A stretch of DNA of 64,000 bases from JANNNF01 sp963772935 (GTDB lineage: Bacteria; Pseudomonadota; Alphaproteobacteria; Rhodobacterales; Rhodobacteraceae): contig CAVYZK010000009.1 of assembly GCA_963772935.1 (NCBI GenBank), forward strand, positions 1,054,001 to 1,118,000. The letters run 5' to 3'. Every line of letters begins with the position of its first letter. Within the stretch, counting starts at the first letter, position 1. This document shows positions 42,728-52,031 of this stretch, one piece after another. The notes beneath the pieces were generated by a model. That model ran no database searches. It worked only from the letters and a program-made list of their open reading frames with translations, and was not told the DNA's origin. The translations under genes and the position numbers were made by a program.

Positions 42728-44020
42728 TCAGCCAACCCCATTTCCGGCAGGCGGCAAATGTCGCAGCACGGCATCCAGTGTCAGCGGCAAGGCGGCCTGC
42801 TGCTGGGCCAATTGCTTGGCCGCCCGCTCTGCCATAGTTCGGCGTGCCACATCATCCCCCAGCAAAGCTATGACCGCCGCCCCGAGGTCTGCGGCGCTGT
42901 CCACCTGACCCGCCGTCCCCAACACCGCATAGCTTTCGGCAAAATTGCCGACACACGGCCCGTGCAGCACTGCCGCGCCAAGCGCCACGGCCTCAAACGG
43001 GTTCTTGCCGGTCAGGGTCGCCCCATCTACCCGCAGGGAATGACCGACAAAGGCCACCGGGGCCAGCCGGTACCACAGGCCCATCTCGCCCATCGTATCG
43101 GCCAGATAGACCGCGCCGTCCGGTGCCTCGCCCAGACTGCGCCGCGCCACCTGGCCAAACGCAGCCGCCACGGCCTGCGCCACAGACTCTGCATCGGTGA
43201 TCTGCCGGGGGGCCAGAATCAACAGGGCATCCGGCATCGCCTGCAAGACAGTACGGTGGGCGGCCAGCACGGCGGTCGTCTCGCGCGCTTCTGTCGCGGC
43301 GGCGAGCCAGACGGGGCGCCCGGCAATCGCCGTCCCCAAGGTGGCACGATCGTGCGGTTTGTCCGGCAAAGGCGCGGCTGCGGCCTTCAGCAGCCCGGCC
43401 ACCCTCACCCGCCCCGGGTCCGCGCCGAGCAAACCCATCCGCGTGGCGGTCAGATCATCCTGCACCAGCACCGTCGCAAACAACGCCAGCACGTCGCGCA
43501 TCAGGGGCCGCATCCGCATCCGCCCGGCAAAACGGTGATCGGTCAGGCGCGCATTGGCCATCACCATCGGCACGCCCCGGCCCGCCAGTCGCGACAGCAT
43601 CAGCGGCCACAGGTCCAGTTCGGCGAGCAGCAGCGCGTCAGGCCGCCAATGGTCCAGAAACCGCGCCACAGGCCCGGGTGCATCGACCGGGGCATATTGG
43701 TGGATCACGCCAGCCGGAAGCCCCATCCTGGCCAGACCATCGGCGCCGGTCCGGGTGCCAGTGGTCAGCAGCACCGCAATATCAGGCCGAACGCTCTGTA
43801 CCGCGCGGATCACCGACAGCATCGCTGTCGCCTCGCCAATGCCCAAGGCATGCACCCACAGCAACGGCCCCGCGGGCCGGGCCACCGAAGCCTGCCCCCA
43901 ACGTTCGCCCAACCGACCCGCATCTTCCTTGCCACGCGCAGTCCTGCGCCGCACGGCCAGTCGCCACAGCGGCCCCGACACCGCCGCCACCCCCAGATAG
44001 GCACGCAGTGCGATGCCCAT
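42728..44020 (-). CDS. Kdo-transferase-like (GT30/WaaA family) glycosyltransferase, first copy
   Basis: 430 residues. Features are an N-terminal hydrophobic anchor (LRAYLGVAAVSGPLW), RLGERWGQ, the general-base region WVHALGIGEATAMLSVIRAV with the conserved Gly-Glu, VLLTTGTRTGADGLARMGLP and the C-terminal GHSLRVDGATLTGKNPFEAV. It is shorter and more divergent than the second copy at 49545. It overlaps pseI by one base, so it is translated with a pseudaminic acid gene. Transfer of Pse rather than Kdo is a reasonable hypothesis, not shown. Confidence 0.8.
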   Translation of the reverse strand: MGIALRAYLGVAAVSGPLWRLAVRRRTARGKEDAGRLGERWGQASVARPAGPLLWVHALGIGEATAMLSVIRAVQSVRPDIAVLLTTGTRTGADGLARMGLPAGVIHQYAPVDAPGPVARFLDHWRPDALLLAELDLWPLMLSRLAGRGVPMVMANARLTDHRFAGRMRMRPLMRDVLALFATVLVQDDLTATRMGLLGADPGRVRVAGLLKAAAAPLPDKPHDRATLGTAIAGRPVWLAAATEARETTAVLAAHRTVLQAMPDALLILAPRQITDAESVAQAVAAAFGQVARRSLGEAPDGAVYLADTMGEMGLWYRLAPVAFVGHSLRVDGATLTGKNPFEAVALGAAVLHGPCVGNFAESYAVLGTAGQVDSAADLGAAVIALLGDDVARRTMAERAAKQLAQQQAALPLTLDAVLRHLPPAGNGVG

Positions 44021-45084
44021 CAGAGCGCGATATCATCCAGCCGCACCGGCGTTTCCGCCTGCACCGCAACCTTGACCCTGCGCCCCAGAATGGCGTCCAG
44101 ATGCTTGGGGGCAGCGCCGTAGCCCGGCCGCACGGACCGCACGGCATCCGGGGTGATCACATCGCCCGCCGCCAGATCCTTCACGAAATACAGCGACCGG
44201 CGGAACACCACATTGCCGCGTTCACTGCTTTTGCGGCCATAATCCACGGCCCCCATCGCGTCCCATGCCGTGCGGGTGCCGCTGACCAATGCCGCGAGTT
44301 CGGCAGGCTCCAGTGAAAAACTGTCATCCGGCCCGCCGCCGTTGCGGTCCAGCGTGAAGTGTTTCTCGACAATCGCCGCCCCCAACGCCACCGCTGCAAT
44401 CGCCGTGGTGTTGTCCAGCGTGTGATCCGACAAGCCTGTCACACAGCCAAACCGTGCCTGCATGTCGGCCAGAATCCGAAGGTTGTAATCCGCCGCCGGG
44501 GCAGGATAGCCCGACACGCAATGCAGGATCGCCAGTTCCCGGCAGCCACCATCGCGGGCGGCGGCGACGGCTTCGGCAATCTCGTCCGCATCCGCCATGC
44601 CGGTGGAAATGATCATCGGCTTGCCCGTGCTGGCCGCATAGCGGATCAACGCCAGATCGACCGCCTCGAACGATGCGATCTTGTAGGCCGGGGCACCCAG
44701 ATCCTCCAGCAGATCAATAGCAGTGGCATCAAAGGGCGAGGAAAACATGGTGATCCCCTGCGCCTTCGCCCGCGCGAACAGGGCGGCGTGCCACTCCCAC
44801 GGGGTATGGGCCTTTTCGTACAGCGCATAAAGACTGGTCCCGGCCCACAACCCTTCGGTGATCTGAAATTCAGGCCGGGTGGAATTGAGCGTAATGGTAT
44901 CGGCGCGGTAGGTCTGAATTTTCACCGCCGCCGCCCCGGATGCTGCCGCCACATCAATCAACGCAAGTGCTGCATCCAGATTGCCATTATGGTTGGCCGA
45001 CACTTCGGCGATCACGTAGGGCGGATAGGCGGGGCCGATCTTGCGGCCCGCAATCGCTATTTCGCGCAGATCGGCGGTCGTCAT
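44020..45084 (-). CDS. pseI: Pseudaminic acid synthase
   Basis: 354 residues. NeuB-family barrel: PYVIAEVSANHNGNLDAALA, AAVKIQTYRADTITLNS, the PseI-type insertion ITEGLWAGTSLYALYEKAHT, APAYKIASFEAVDLALI, STGMADADEIAEAVAAA and LSDHTLDNTTAIAAVALGA. A C-terminal SAF domain follows (FRRSLYFVKDLAAGDVITPD). The GLWAGTSLYALYEKAHTPWEW segment (shown in part above) separates PseI from NeuB and LegI. It condenses PEP with the trideoxy-altrose sugar released by PseG. Confidence 0.92.
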   Translation of the reverse strand: MTTADLREIAIAGRKIGPAYPPYVIAEVSANHNGNLDAALALIDVAAASGAAAVKIQTYRADTITLNSTRPEFQITEGLWAGTSLYALYEKAHTPWEWHAALFARAKAQGITMFSSPFDATAIDLLEDLGAPAYKIASFEAVDLALIRYAASTGKPMIISTGMADADEIAEAVAAARDGGCRELAILHCVSGYPAPAADYNLRILADMQARFGCVTGLSDHTLDNTTAIAAVALGAAIVEKHFTLDRNGGGPDDSFSLEPAELAALVSGTRTAWDAMGAVDYGRKSSERGNVVFRRSLYFVKDLAAGDVITPDAVRSVRPGYGAAPKHLDAILGRRVKVAVQAETPVRLDDIAL

Positions 45085-45149
45085 GGCGGGTGGTCCTTTC
45101 ACTGGTCCTTGTCAGATGGACAAGGCAACGCCGTTTGGCAAGAGGCGGC

Positions 45150-46662
45150 TCACAGTGTCAGGGTCAGCAGCAAAAACCCGTCCTGCTCCTGCTCCAACCG
45201 ATAACCTGCTTGCCGGAATACAGTGCGCGAGGCTGCATTGTCGGTATGCACCTCGGCGCGCAAACCGCGCAGCCCCAGACGGCGGGCCTCGGATTCGGCG
45301 GCGGCAAGCGCGCGCAGCGCCATGCCCTGCCCCCGGTATGCGGGATCAATCAATACGCTGACCAAGGTGGCGTCGCCGTCCTGATCCAGCCGCAGATGAC
45401 CAACCGCCCGGCCCGCCACCTCGGCGATATAAAGCCTGCGCGCAGGGTCCGTCAGCGCACGGGCAAACCACGCGGCATGGTCGGGCCAATCCGGATTGGC
45501 CCCCGACCGGAACAGGCCTGCGTCGCTCGCCTGACGCCAGTCCCAGACGCGGCGCGCATCTGCATCTGTGGCGGGGCGCACCTGCATGGGGGCAGCCTCC
45601 AATGCGCGTACAACGCGGGGCACACCGCCGCCATCGCACAGTCCCGCCGCCGCCGCCGACATCGCGGCAAGCGCCCCGGGACTGGCAAGTCCGGCCAATG
45701 CCGCATGCAACGCTGCGTCAAGGCCCGGATCCTCGGCCCGCCCGATCAGCACCGCAGCCCCCGTGGCCGCAAGTGACGCCGCCGCCGGGGCCTGATTGTC
45801 GGCCAGTACCACCATAAGGGTCGGCAACCCAAGGGCGCAACGCTCCCAAGCAGAGCCACCGACACCACCGATTGCAAGGTCAGCCTCGGCCATCAGATCG
45901 GCCATATCGGGCGTATCGACCAGTACCCTGGCCCCCTTTTGCGCAGCAAGCGCACGAACCGCCGCCAGATGCGGGGCCGCAGACCCCATCACGACTGTGA
46001 CCTGCAACCCCTCTGGCAATGCGGCCAGCATGGCACCTGTGGCATTCGGCGCATCAATCCCGCCCATGGCAATGATCACCCGCGACAGCGGGCGGTTTGG
46101 CCTGTCGGCCAGAACGCCCGCCCGCAGGCGTCGCAAACTCCGGGCGCAGCAAGGCAAATTGCGGGCCAATCAGACGGCGGCAGGCATCTGGCAGCAACCC
46201 GTTGTAATCCGCGCGGTGACGGCCGAGGTTCTGGTCGGTCAACAGGTCGCATTGATGCGGACGGTCGGCCAGATCGTCCACCACCATCAACCGCGCACAG
46301 GCCCCGCGCACAAGGCTTTCCCATTGTGCGTCAAAGGCATAGTGATCAAGGATGATCCAGTCTGGCACCTCTTGGTGCAGGGCCGCCACCGTTTGTGCCG
46401 CATCGTCGCGGGCTGGAACCCCAGCCCAGACCGCGTGAACCGGTGTGCCGGGGGCCGGGTCATAGGGGGCGTCCGGGGTGGGCAGGCGATGCACCGCAAA
46501 CCCGGCAGCCGCCACCCTGTCACACATGTTTCCCGGCAGATCGCGCATCACAAACGCCACCTGATGCCCCCGTTCCGCCAAAGCCCGCGCCAGCGTCAGG
46601 CACCGCACCACATGCCCGGTCCCGATCGCCACCGACGCATCGCAGCGAAACGCGACCTTCAT
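45150..46662 (-). CDS. pseG: Fused PseG hydrolase and PseH-like GNAT acetyltransferase, one frameshift
   Basis: About 503 residues after removing one base near 46128. Residues 1 to about 340 are PseG, which releases UDP from the 2,4-diacetamido-altrose nucleotide: FRCDASVAIGTGHVVRCLTL, WIILDHYAFDAQWE, VIIAMGGIDAPNATGAML and LAIGGVGGSAWERCALGLPT. Residues from about 345 are a GNAT domain: MQVRPATDADARRVWDWRQA and SVLIDPAYRGQGMALRALAA, ending LRAEVHTDNAASRTVFRQAG. That domain is in the position of PseH, the 4-N-acetyltransferase. No stop lies between them. The break is at GCGGGC-G-GGCGTT; length 3n+1 agrees. Confidence 0.85.
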
Positions 46663-47333
46663 TTGAGAACCGCAAACAGCGCCTCGGCGCGCGCCCAATC
46701 ATCAGGGGTGTCGATATCCACCACGCGCGCCGATGGCAGCGCCACCCCATGCGCGCCGGGACCGAACACTGGGGATTGCGCCGCCCAAGTCCCTGCCTTT
46801 GCCCAGTAAAACTGCCCGGCGTCATGCCACGCTGGTTCCAGATCCTGACTGCGGGTCTGCATGTGGGCAGGCTGCATCATCGCCACTTCGCCGCCCGGTC
46901 CCCGCCGCAAGGCCCGCTGGATCGGATAATCATACCGGGTCACAGCCATTGCATAAACCGCCCCCGCCCGCAGCAGGGCCAGCCCTTCCGCCAGATCGGC
47001 GGCCTGAACAAACGGGGCGGTCGCGTACAGACAGCAGACCGGAACTGCATTTGCCAACCCAAGCGCCGCAACGGCATGGCCGATCACTGGCACCGTCGCT
47101 GCATGGTCATTGGCAAGCTCTGCGGGCCGCACAAACGGCACCTCTGCCCCCAATTGTTCTGCAATTTCAGCAATTTCCGGGTCATCGGTGGATACCACAA
47201 CCCGGTCAAACAACCCCGACTCCCGCGCCGCCGCAATGCTCCACCCGATCATCGGGCGGCCATGGAACAGGGCCACATTCTTGCGCGGTATCCGCTTTGA
47301 CCCACCCCGTGCCGGGATCACGCAAACCGTCAC
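46659..47333 (-). CDS. pseF: Pseudaminic acid cytidylyltransferase
   Basis: 224 residues. CVIPARGGSKRIPRKNVALF binds CTP, PMIGWSIAAARESGLFDRVV and STDDPEIAEIAEQLGAEVPF follow, and CCLYATAPFVQAADLAEGLA is typical of PseF. VVDIDTPDDWARAEALF carries the metal-site aspartates. It makes CMP-pseudaminic acid, the donor for transfer. It overlaps pseG and pseC by four bases each. Confidence 0.9.
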   Translation of the reverse strand: MTVCVIPARGGSKRIPRKNVALFHGRPMIGWSIAAARESGLFDRVVVSTDDPEIAEIAEQLGAEVPFVRPAELANDHAATVPVIGHAVAALGLANAVPVCCLYATAPFVQAADLAEGLALLRAGAVYAMAVTRYDYPIQRALRRGPGGEVAMMQPAHMQTRSQDLEPAWHDAGQFYWAKAGTWAAQSPVFGPGAHGVALPSARVVDIDTPDDWARAEALFAVLK

Positions 47334-48475
47334 GCCAAGGCCCCGGCCAACACCTCAACCACCCGGTCCTGATCAGCGTCGGTCATGCCGTAGTAAACCG
47401 GAATAGAGATCGCGGTCGAATAATAGGCTTCCGAGACCGGGAACATCCCTGGCGCAAAGCCCATGTCACGGTAGAAAGGCTGCGTATGTACCGGAATATA
47501 ATGCAGATTCGCCCCGATCCCACCCGCGCGCAGGGCGTCAAAAACCTCGGCATGCCGGTCTTGCGCGACGCGGATCACGTAGAGATGCCAGCTTGACGCG
47601 GCGTCGGGCGATTGCACCGGGCGGTCCAGCGCAAGGTTTGACAGCAGCACATCATAGCGCGCCGCAATGGCCTGACGCCGCGCGACAAATTCTGCCAGCC
47701 GCCCCATCTGTGACAGGCCAAGAGCCGCCTGCATTTCCGTCATGCGATAGTTGTAACCCAATGATATCTGTTGATAATACCAAGGCCCATCGGGCGCATG
47801 TGTCATCTCGGCCGGATCGCGGGTGATGCCATGGCTGCGCGCCAGTTCCATCTTGCGGGCCAGAACCGGGTTATTGGTTGTGGCAAGCCCACCCTCGGCT
47901 GTGGTGATGATTTTTACGGGGTGAAAGCTGAACACCGCAATGTCGGAATAGCGACAATCGCCCACGGGTCGGCCCTGATAGGTCGCGCCAATCGCGTGGC
48001 TGGCATCCTCGATCACCCGCACGCCATAGGCCTGCGCAAGCGCGCTGATCGCCGCCATATCCGCAGATTGCCCGCACAGATGCACCGGTACAATCACCTT
48101 CGGCAAACGTCCGACTTCATGTGATGCTTTAAGTTTCGCCTCTAATGCACTGACGCTCATGACATAAGTCTGCGGGTCGATATCCACGAAATCAACACTC
48201 GCTCCGCAATAGAGCGCGCAGTTGGCCGAGGCTACAAAAGTGTTCGGCACCGTCCACAACACATCTCCCGGCCCCAGATCAAGCGCCATGCACGCGATGT
48301 GCAGGGCAGAGGTGGCCGAATTGACCGCCACCGCATGCGCCACCCCGCACCACGCGGCAACCGAGGCTTCAAACTGCGGCACCAGCGGGCCTTGTGTCAG
48401 GAAATCAGACCGCAACACCGCCACAACAGCGTCGATATCATCCTGGCTGATATCCTGACGGCCATAGGGGATCAT
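47330..48475 (-). CDS. pseC: PseC: UDP-4-amino-4,6-dideoxy-altrose-forming aminotransferase
   Basis: 381 residues. The start is IPYGRQDISQDDIDAVVAVL, the typical PseC opening. VNSATSALHIACMALDLGPG, WTVPNTFVASANCALYCGAS, VIEDASHAIGATYQGRPVGD and FSFHPVKIITTAEGG follow, the last with the PLP lysine, then GYNYRMTEMQAALGLSQM. It aminates the 4-keto product of PseB. It shares one base with the pseB stop. Confidence 0.93.
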   Translation of the reverse strand: MIPYGRQDISQDDIDAVVAVLRSDFLTQGPLVPQFEASVAAWCGVAHAVAVNSATSALHIACMALDLGPGDVLWTVPNTFVASANCALYCGASVDFVDIDPQTYVMSVSALEAKLKASHEVGRLPKVIVPVHLCGQSADMAAISALAQAYGVRVIEDASHAIGATYQGRPVGDCRYSDIAVFSFHPVKIITTAEGGLATTNNPVLARKMELARSHGITRDPAEMTHAPDGPWYYQQISLGYNYRMTEMQAALGLSQMGRLAEFVARRQAIAARYDVLLSNLALDRPVQSPDAASSWHLYVIRVAQDRHAEVFDALRAGGIGANLHYIPVHTQPFYRDMGFAPGMFPVSEAYYSTAISIPVYYGMTDADQDRVVEVLAGALA

Positions 48476-49473
48476 CAGATTGCGCCGATCTTTGCACGAT
48501 GGGCGTCAATCCACGCGCCCAGATCGGCGTCGGTCATCCAGTCGGGGTTGGTGTCAGAGGCATAAGTGAAATCTTCGGCGACCTTCACCCCGTCCTTGAT
48601 CCGCACCGGGCTGGCAGACCAGTTGTGAATGGCAGGCAATATCTTGAAATGTTCAGGATATTCATAGGTATGCGGGGCGTCTTCAGCCCCGATCATCTGT
48701 TCATGCAGCTTTTCGCCGGGGCGGATGCCGACCACCTCCTGCCGGGCATCGGGGGCCACCACGCGGGCGATATCGGTGATGGTCATCGACGGGATCTTCT
48801 TCACGTAAACCTCGCCGCCCTCCATATCCTCGAACGCGTGCCAGACCAGTTCGACCCCCTGATCAAGGCTGATCATGAACCGCGTCATCCGGGGGTCGGT
48901 GATCGGCAACACGCCCTTGTCGGCGATCGACATGAAGAACGGAATGACCGACCCGCGCGAGCCCATCACATTGCCATAGCGCACCACGGCAAAGCGGCTG
49001 CCGTGTTCGCCGCCATAGGAATTGGACGCCACAAACAGCTTGTCAGACGCAAGTTTCGTAGCACCATAAAGGTTTACCGGGCTGGACGCCTTGTCGGTGG
49101 ACAGCGCGACCACCCGCTTGACCTTGCAGTCGATGCAGGCGTCAATCAGGTTCATCGCCCCCATCACATTGGTTTTCACACATTCGAACGGGTTGTATTC
49201 GGCGGTCGGCACGATCTTGGTCGCCGCCGCGTGGACCACATAATCCACCCCGGCAAGCGCGCGGTACAGGCGTTCACGGTCGCGCACGTCGCCGATGAAG
49301 AACCGCACCCGTTTGTCATCGCCATAGAGCTTGGCCATGTCCCACTGCTTCATCTCATCGCGGGACAAGATGATGATTTTCTTGGGGTTATACCGCGCAA
49401 GGGTCATCGGCACAAAGGCGTGGCCGAACGACCCGGTGCCGCCGGTGACAAGGATGGTCGAATTTTCAAGCAT
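48475..49473 (-). CDS. pseB: PseB: UDP-N-acetylglucosamine 4,6-dehydratase (inverting)
   Basis: 332 residues of SDR. STILVTGGTGSFGHAFVPMT binds NADP, IILSRDEMKQWDMAKLYGDD and FIGDVRDRERLYRALAGVDY follow, and HAAATKIVPTAEYNPFECVK, STDKASSPVNLYGATKLASD and MTRFMISLDQGVELVWHAFE complete the PseB pattern. The catalytic Met/Lys of the inverting enzymes lies in the TDKA...YGATK region. It starts the pseudaminic acid pathway from UDP-GlcNAc. It is the first gene of the pse run; 71 bases separate it from the second GT30 gene. Confidence 0.95.
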   Translation of the reverse strand: MLENSTILVTGGTGSFGHAFVPMTLARYNPKKIIILSRDEMKQWDMAKLYGDDKRVRFFIGDVRDRERLYRALAGVDYVVHAAATKIVPTAEYNPFECVKTNVMGAMNLIDACIDCKVKRVVALSTDKASSPVNLYGATKLASDKLFVASNSYGGEHGSRFAVVRYGNVMGSRGSVIPFFMSIADKGVLPITDPRMTRFMISLDQGVELVWHAFEDMEGGEVYVKKIPSMTITDIARVVAPDARQEVVGIRPGEKLHEQMIGAEDAPHTYEYPEHFKILPAIHNWSASPVRIKDGVKVAEDFTYASDTNPDWMTDADLGAWIDAHRAKIGAI

Positions 49474-49544
49474 CAGGCAGGGTATCCAACTGGCCAGACC
49501 CGACGTGGGGCCTGCCCCACATATCCCCGATCCGGGGAGCGATT

Positions 49545-50867
49545 TCAATGGTGGGGGTGCCCTAACCACGGCTGAAGTCCGGCAAATGTGCGCGCCGCAG
49601 CACCAGTCTGATCGGCGGCAAAGGCCGTGGCGGCGCGGCCCATGGCGGCGAGCCTTGGCGCATCTTGCAACAGTGCGGCAATCCGCGCCTCAAGGGCTGC
49701 GGCGTCGGGCAGGCTTTCAAACGCCCCCGCCTGTGCGGCGGGGCCTGCGGCAAATGCCACGCCGTAGGTTGACGGCCCCATCACCACCGGGCGGCCAAGG
49801 GCCATCGGCTCCATGATGTTGTGGCCGCCATGGTCGATCAGGCTGGCCCCGACGAACACCAGATCGGCCATGGCATAGTAGGCGTTCATCTCACCCAGAC
49901 TGTCACCGATCAAGACCTGCGTGCCTGGCAGCAAAGCCCCCTCCATCGCCGCGCCGAGCTCTGACCTGCGCTGCACGCCAAGCCCCGCCACGGCTTGCGC
50001 CACCGCGTCAAAACGCTGGGCGGACCGCGGCACCCAGACCACGCGCAGGTCGGGAATTTGGACCAGCAGCCCTTCGACCATGCCGGTCAGCGCCGGTTCC
50101 TCACCTTCCACTGACGAGGCGATCATCAGCACCCGGGCCGCACCCGGCCATTTGGCGCGCAGCGCGGCCCCTTGCGCGGGCTGGGCGGGGTCGATCCACT
50201 GATCATATTTCATCTCACCCACCACGGTGATGCGCGCAGGCGGCACCCCGACCGAAAGATATCGGGTGCGGTAGGTATCATCCCGGGTAAAGATGTGTGA
50301 AAACAAGGCGTAAAGCTGCATCAGATGCCTGCGCAAGCCCGGCTTTATGCTGCGGTCCAGCAGATTGCCATTCGCCATCACCATCGGCACACCGGCCCGC
50401 GTGGCCTCGATCATCATGGCGGGCCAGATTTCAATCTCCAGCACCATCCCCAGACGAGGCTTCGCGCGCCGCAGGAACAGCCGCACCGCCCAGAACAGGT
50501 CCAGCGGCATGTAGCGATGGGTGACCAGCGGTTGATCCGGGAACAGCCGCCAGCCTTCGGCCATACCGCCGGGCGACAGATGGGTCAGCAAAACCGGCTG
50601 GCCCGTGGCAATGATCGCCCGGATCAGCGGGCTTGCCGCCCGTGTTTCGCCAAGCGAGGCTGCATAGACCCAGACCGCGCCGCGCGGCCCCACCGGGCCA
50701 AGGCCAAACCGATGCGACAGGTGGGTCAGATGGGCAGGCTCTTTGACCGCGCGCCAGATCGTCAGCAGCGCCAGCAACGGCAGGGCCAGATGCGCCAGAA
50801 CCTGCATCGCCACATACATCAGGCGCGTGCTGCGCGGCAGAAGGCCAAGTCTGATCCGTTCCACCAT
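49545..50867 (-). CDS. waaA: 3-deoxy-D-manno-octulosonic acid transferase (WaaA, GT30), second copy
   Basis: 440 residues. An N-terminal membrane anchor (VLAHLALPLLALLTIWRAVK) precedes LSHRFGLGPVGPRGAVWVYA, the general-base region ASLGETRAASPLIRAIIATG, MVLEIEIWPAMMIEATRAGV, MANGNLLDRSIK, VVGEMKYDQW and HNIMEPMALGRPVVMGPSTY. This is closer to canonical WaaA than the copy at 42728. It adds Kdo to lipid A precursors in the inner membrane. Its position upstream of pseB leaves open a related role with a nonulosonic acid. Confidence 0.82.
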   Translation of the reverse strand: MVERIRLGLLPRSTRLMYVAMQVLAHLALPLLALLTIWRAVKEPAHLTHLSHRFGLGPVGPRGAVWVYAASLGETRAASPLIRAIIATGQPVLLTHLSPGGMAEGWRLFPDQPLVTHRYMPLDLFWAVRLFLRRAKPRLGMVLEIEIWPAMMIEATRAGVPMVMANGNLLDRSIKPGLRRHLMQLYALFSHIFTRDDTYRTRYLSVGVPPARITVVGEMKYDQWIDPAQPAQGAALRAKWPGAARVLMIASSVEGEEPALTGMVEGLLVQIPDLRVVWVPRSAQRFDAVAQAVAGLGVQRRSELGAAMEGALLPGTQVLIGDSLGEMNAYYAMADLVFVGASLIDHGGHNIMEPMALGRPVVMGPSTYGVAFAAGPAAQAGAFESLPDAAALEARIAALLQDAPRLAAMGRAATAFAADQTGAAARTFAGLQPWLGHPHH

Positions 50868-50900
50868 GCCTTGCGCGCCCTGCCACCGATTGCGCGGACC

Positions 50901-52031
50901 CTAGGCCAGCCGCCCCCGCGCCGCAAGCACCGCCAGCCTGCCCTGCACCTCTGCCCTTACCGGGCCGGGGCGCGGGGCGTCCAGCAGCGTCGTCAGCAGC
51001 GCGGGGTCTGGCGGCGGACGCCCGCCCCCGCCCCAGTTCAGCCCGCGCAACACCGTCTGCGCCACATCTGGCAGCGCATCGGGCATGTCCTGCCCCGACA
51101 ACAGCCCCCAGATCGCCGTCCAGAGCCGCCCCACCGACCACGGGTTATACCCCCCGCCGCCCAGCACCAGAAACCGTGGGGCCATATTGCGCAGTGCGGC
51201 CACCACGCCCAGATAGGCCCGGTTTGACAGGCACAACCGCGACAGCGGGTCTTCGGTCAGACTGTCGGCCCCGCATTGCAGCACCACGGCCTGCGGACGA
51301 AAGGCTGCCAGCCTTGGCAGGATCAACTGGTCCAGCACCGCCTGCATTTCGGTATCGTTGAACCCCGCAGGCACCGGCAGGTTCACCGCGTTGCCGCCTG
51401 CGTCATCCTCCAACACGCCGGTAAAGGGCCAACGGCGTTCCTCATGCACCGAGATCATCAACACGCGGGCATCCCCCGCAAAGCCAACTGCCACCCCATC
51501 GCAATGATGCGCGTCGATGTCGACATAGGCCACCCGGGTCAGCCCCTGCGCCAGCAGCACCTTTATGCCCAGAACCACATCATTCAGATAGCAAAACCCG
51601 TTGGCCCGACCCGGCAGCCCGTGATGGGTGCCGCCCCCCGGCACGTGGATCACGCCACCATCTGCCAGCAGTTCTGCCGCCAGCATCACCCCCCCGGCCC
51701 CGGTTGCGGGGCGGCGGTACATCTGGGGGAACACCGGGTTTGACAGCGTGCCCAGATTGTATCGCGTGCGCATCTCTGGCGTCGCCTCGGCCAAGCCTTC
51801 GGCCTCTTGCAGGGCGGCGATGTAATCGGGGTCATGCCACAGCGCCAAAGCGGCCGGTTTGGCGCGGGGGCTGGTGCGATAGCGGCCCTGCGGCAACCAG
51901 CCCAAAGCGCGGCTCAGGTCCATCACCGTTGACACGCGCGGGATCCGCAAAGGATGCGCTGACCCGTAGGTTGACCCGCGATAAATCTCTGACCCGACGA
52001 ACAGCGGCCCCACAGCAACGCCCGTTGTCAC
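50901..52031 (-). CDS. Histone deacetylase/AcuC-family deacetylase
   Basis: 376 residues. The arginase-deacetylase fold is visible: GSAHPLRIPRVSTVMDLSRA, HVPGGGTHHGLPGRANGFCY with the His-His pair, VAYVDIDAHHCDGVAVGF with zinc ligands, VVLQCGADSLTEDPLSRLCL and LVLGGGGYNPWSVGRLW. AcuC proteins remove acetyl groups from lysines, for instance on acetyl-CoA synthetase; acs lies 35 kb away. The stop codon of the downstream direction lies 33 bases from waaA. It overlaps the peroxidase gene by four bases. Confidence 0.9.
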   Translation of the reverse strand: MTTGVAVGPLFVGSEIYRGSTYGSAHPLRIPRVSTVMDLSRALGWLPQGRYRTSPRAKPAALALWHDPDYIAALQEAEGLAEATPEMRTRYNLGTLSNPVFPQMYRRPATGAGGVMLAAELLADGGVIHVPGGGTHHGLPGRANGFCYLNDVVLGIKVLLAQGLTRVAYVDIDAHHCDGVAVGFAGDARVLMISVHEERRWPFTGVLEDDAGGNAVNLPVPAGFNDTEMQAVLDQLILPRLAAFRPQAVVLQCGADSLTEDPLSRLCLSNRAYLGVVAALRNMAPRFLVLGGGGYNPWSVGRLWTAIWGLLSGQDMPDALPDVAQTVLRGLNWGGGGRPPPDPALLTTLLDAPRPGPVRAEVQGRLAVLAARGRLA

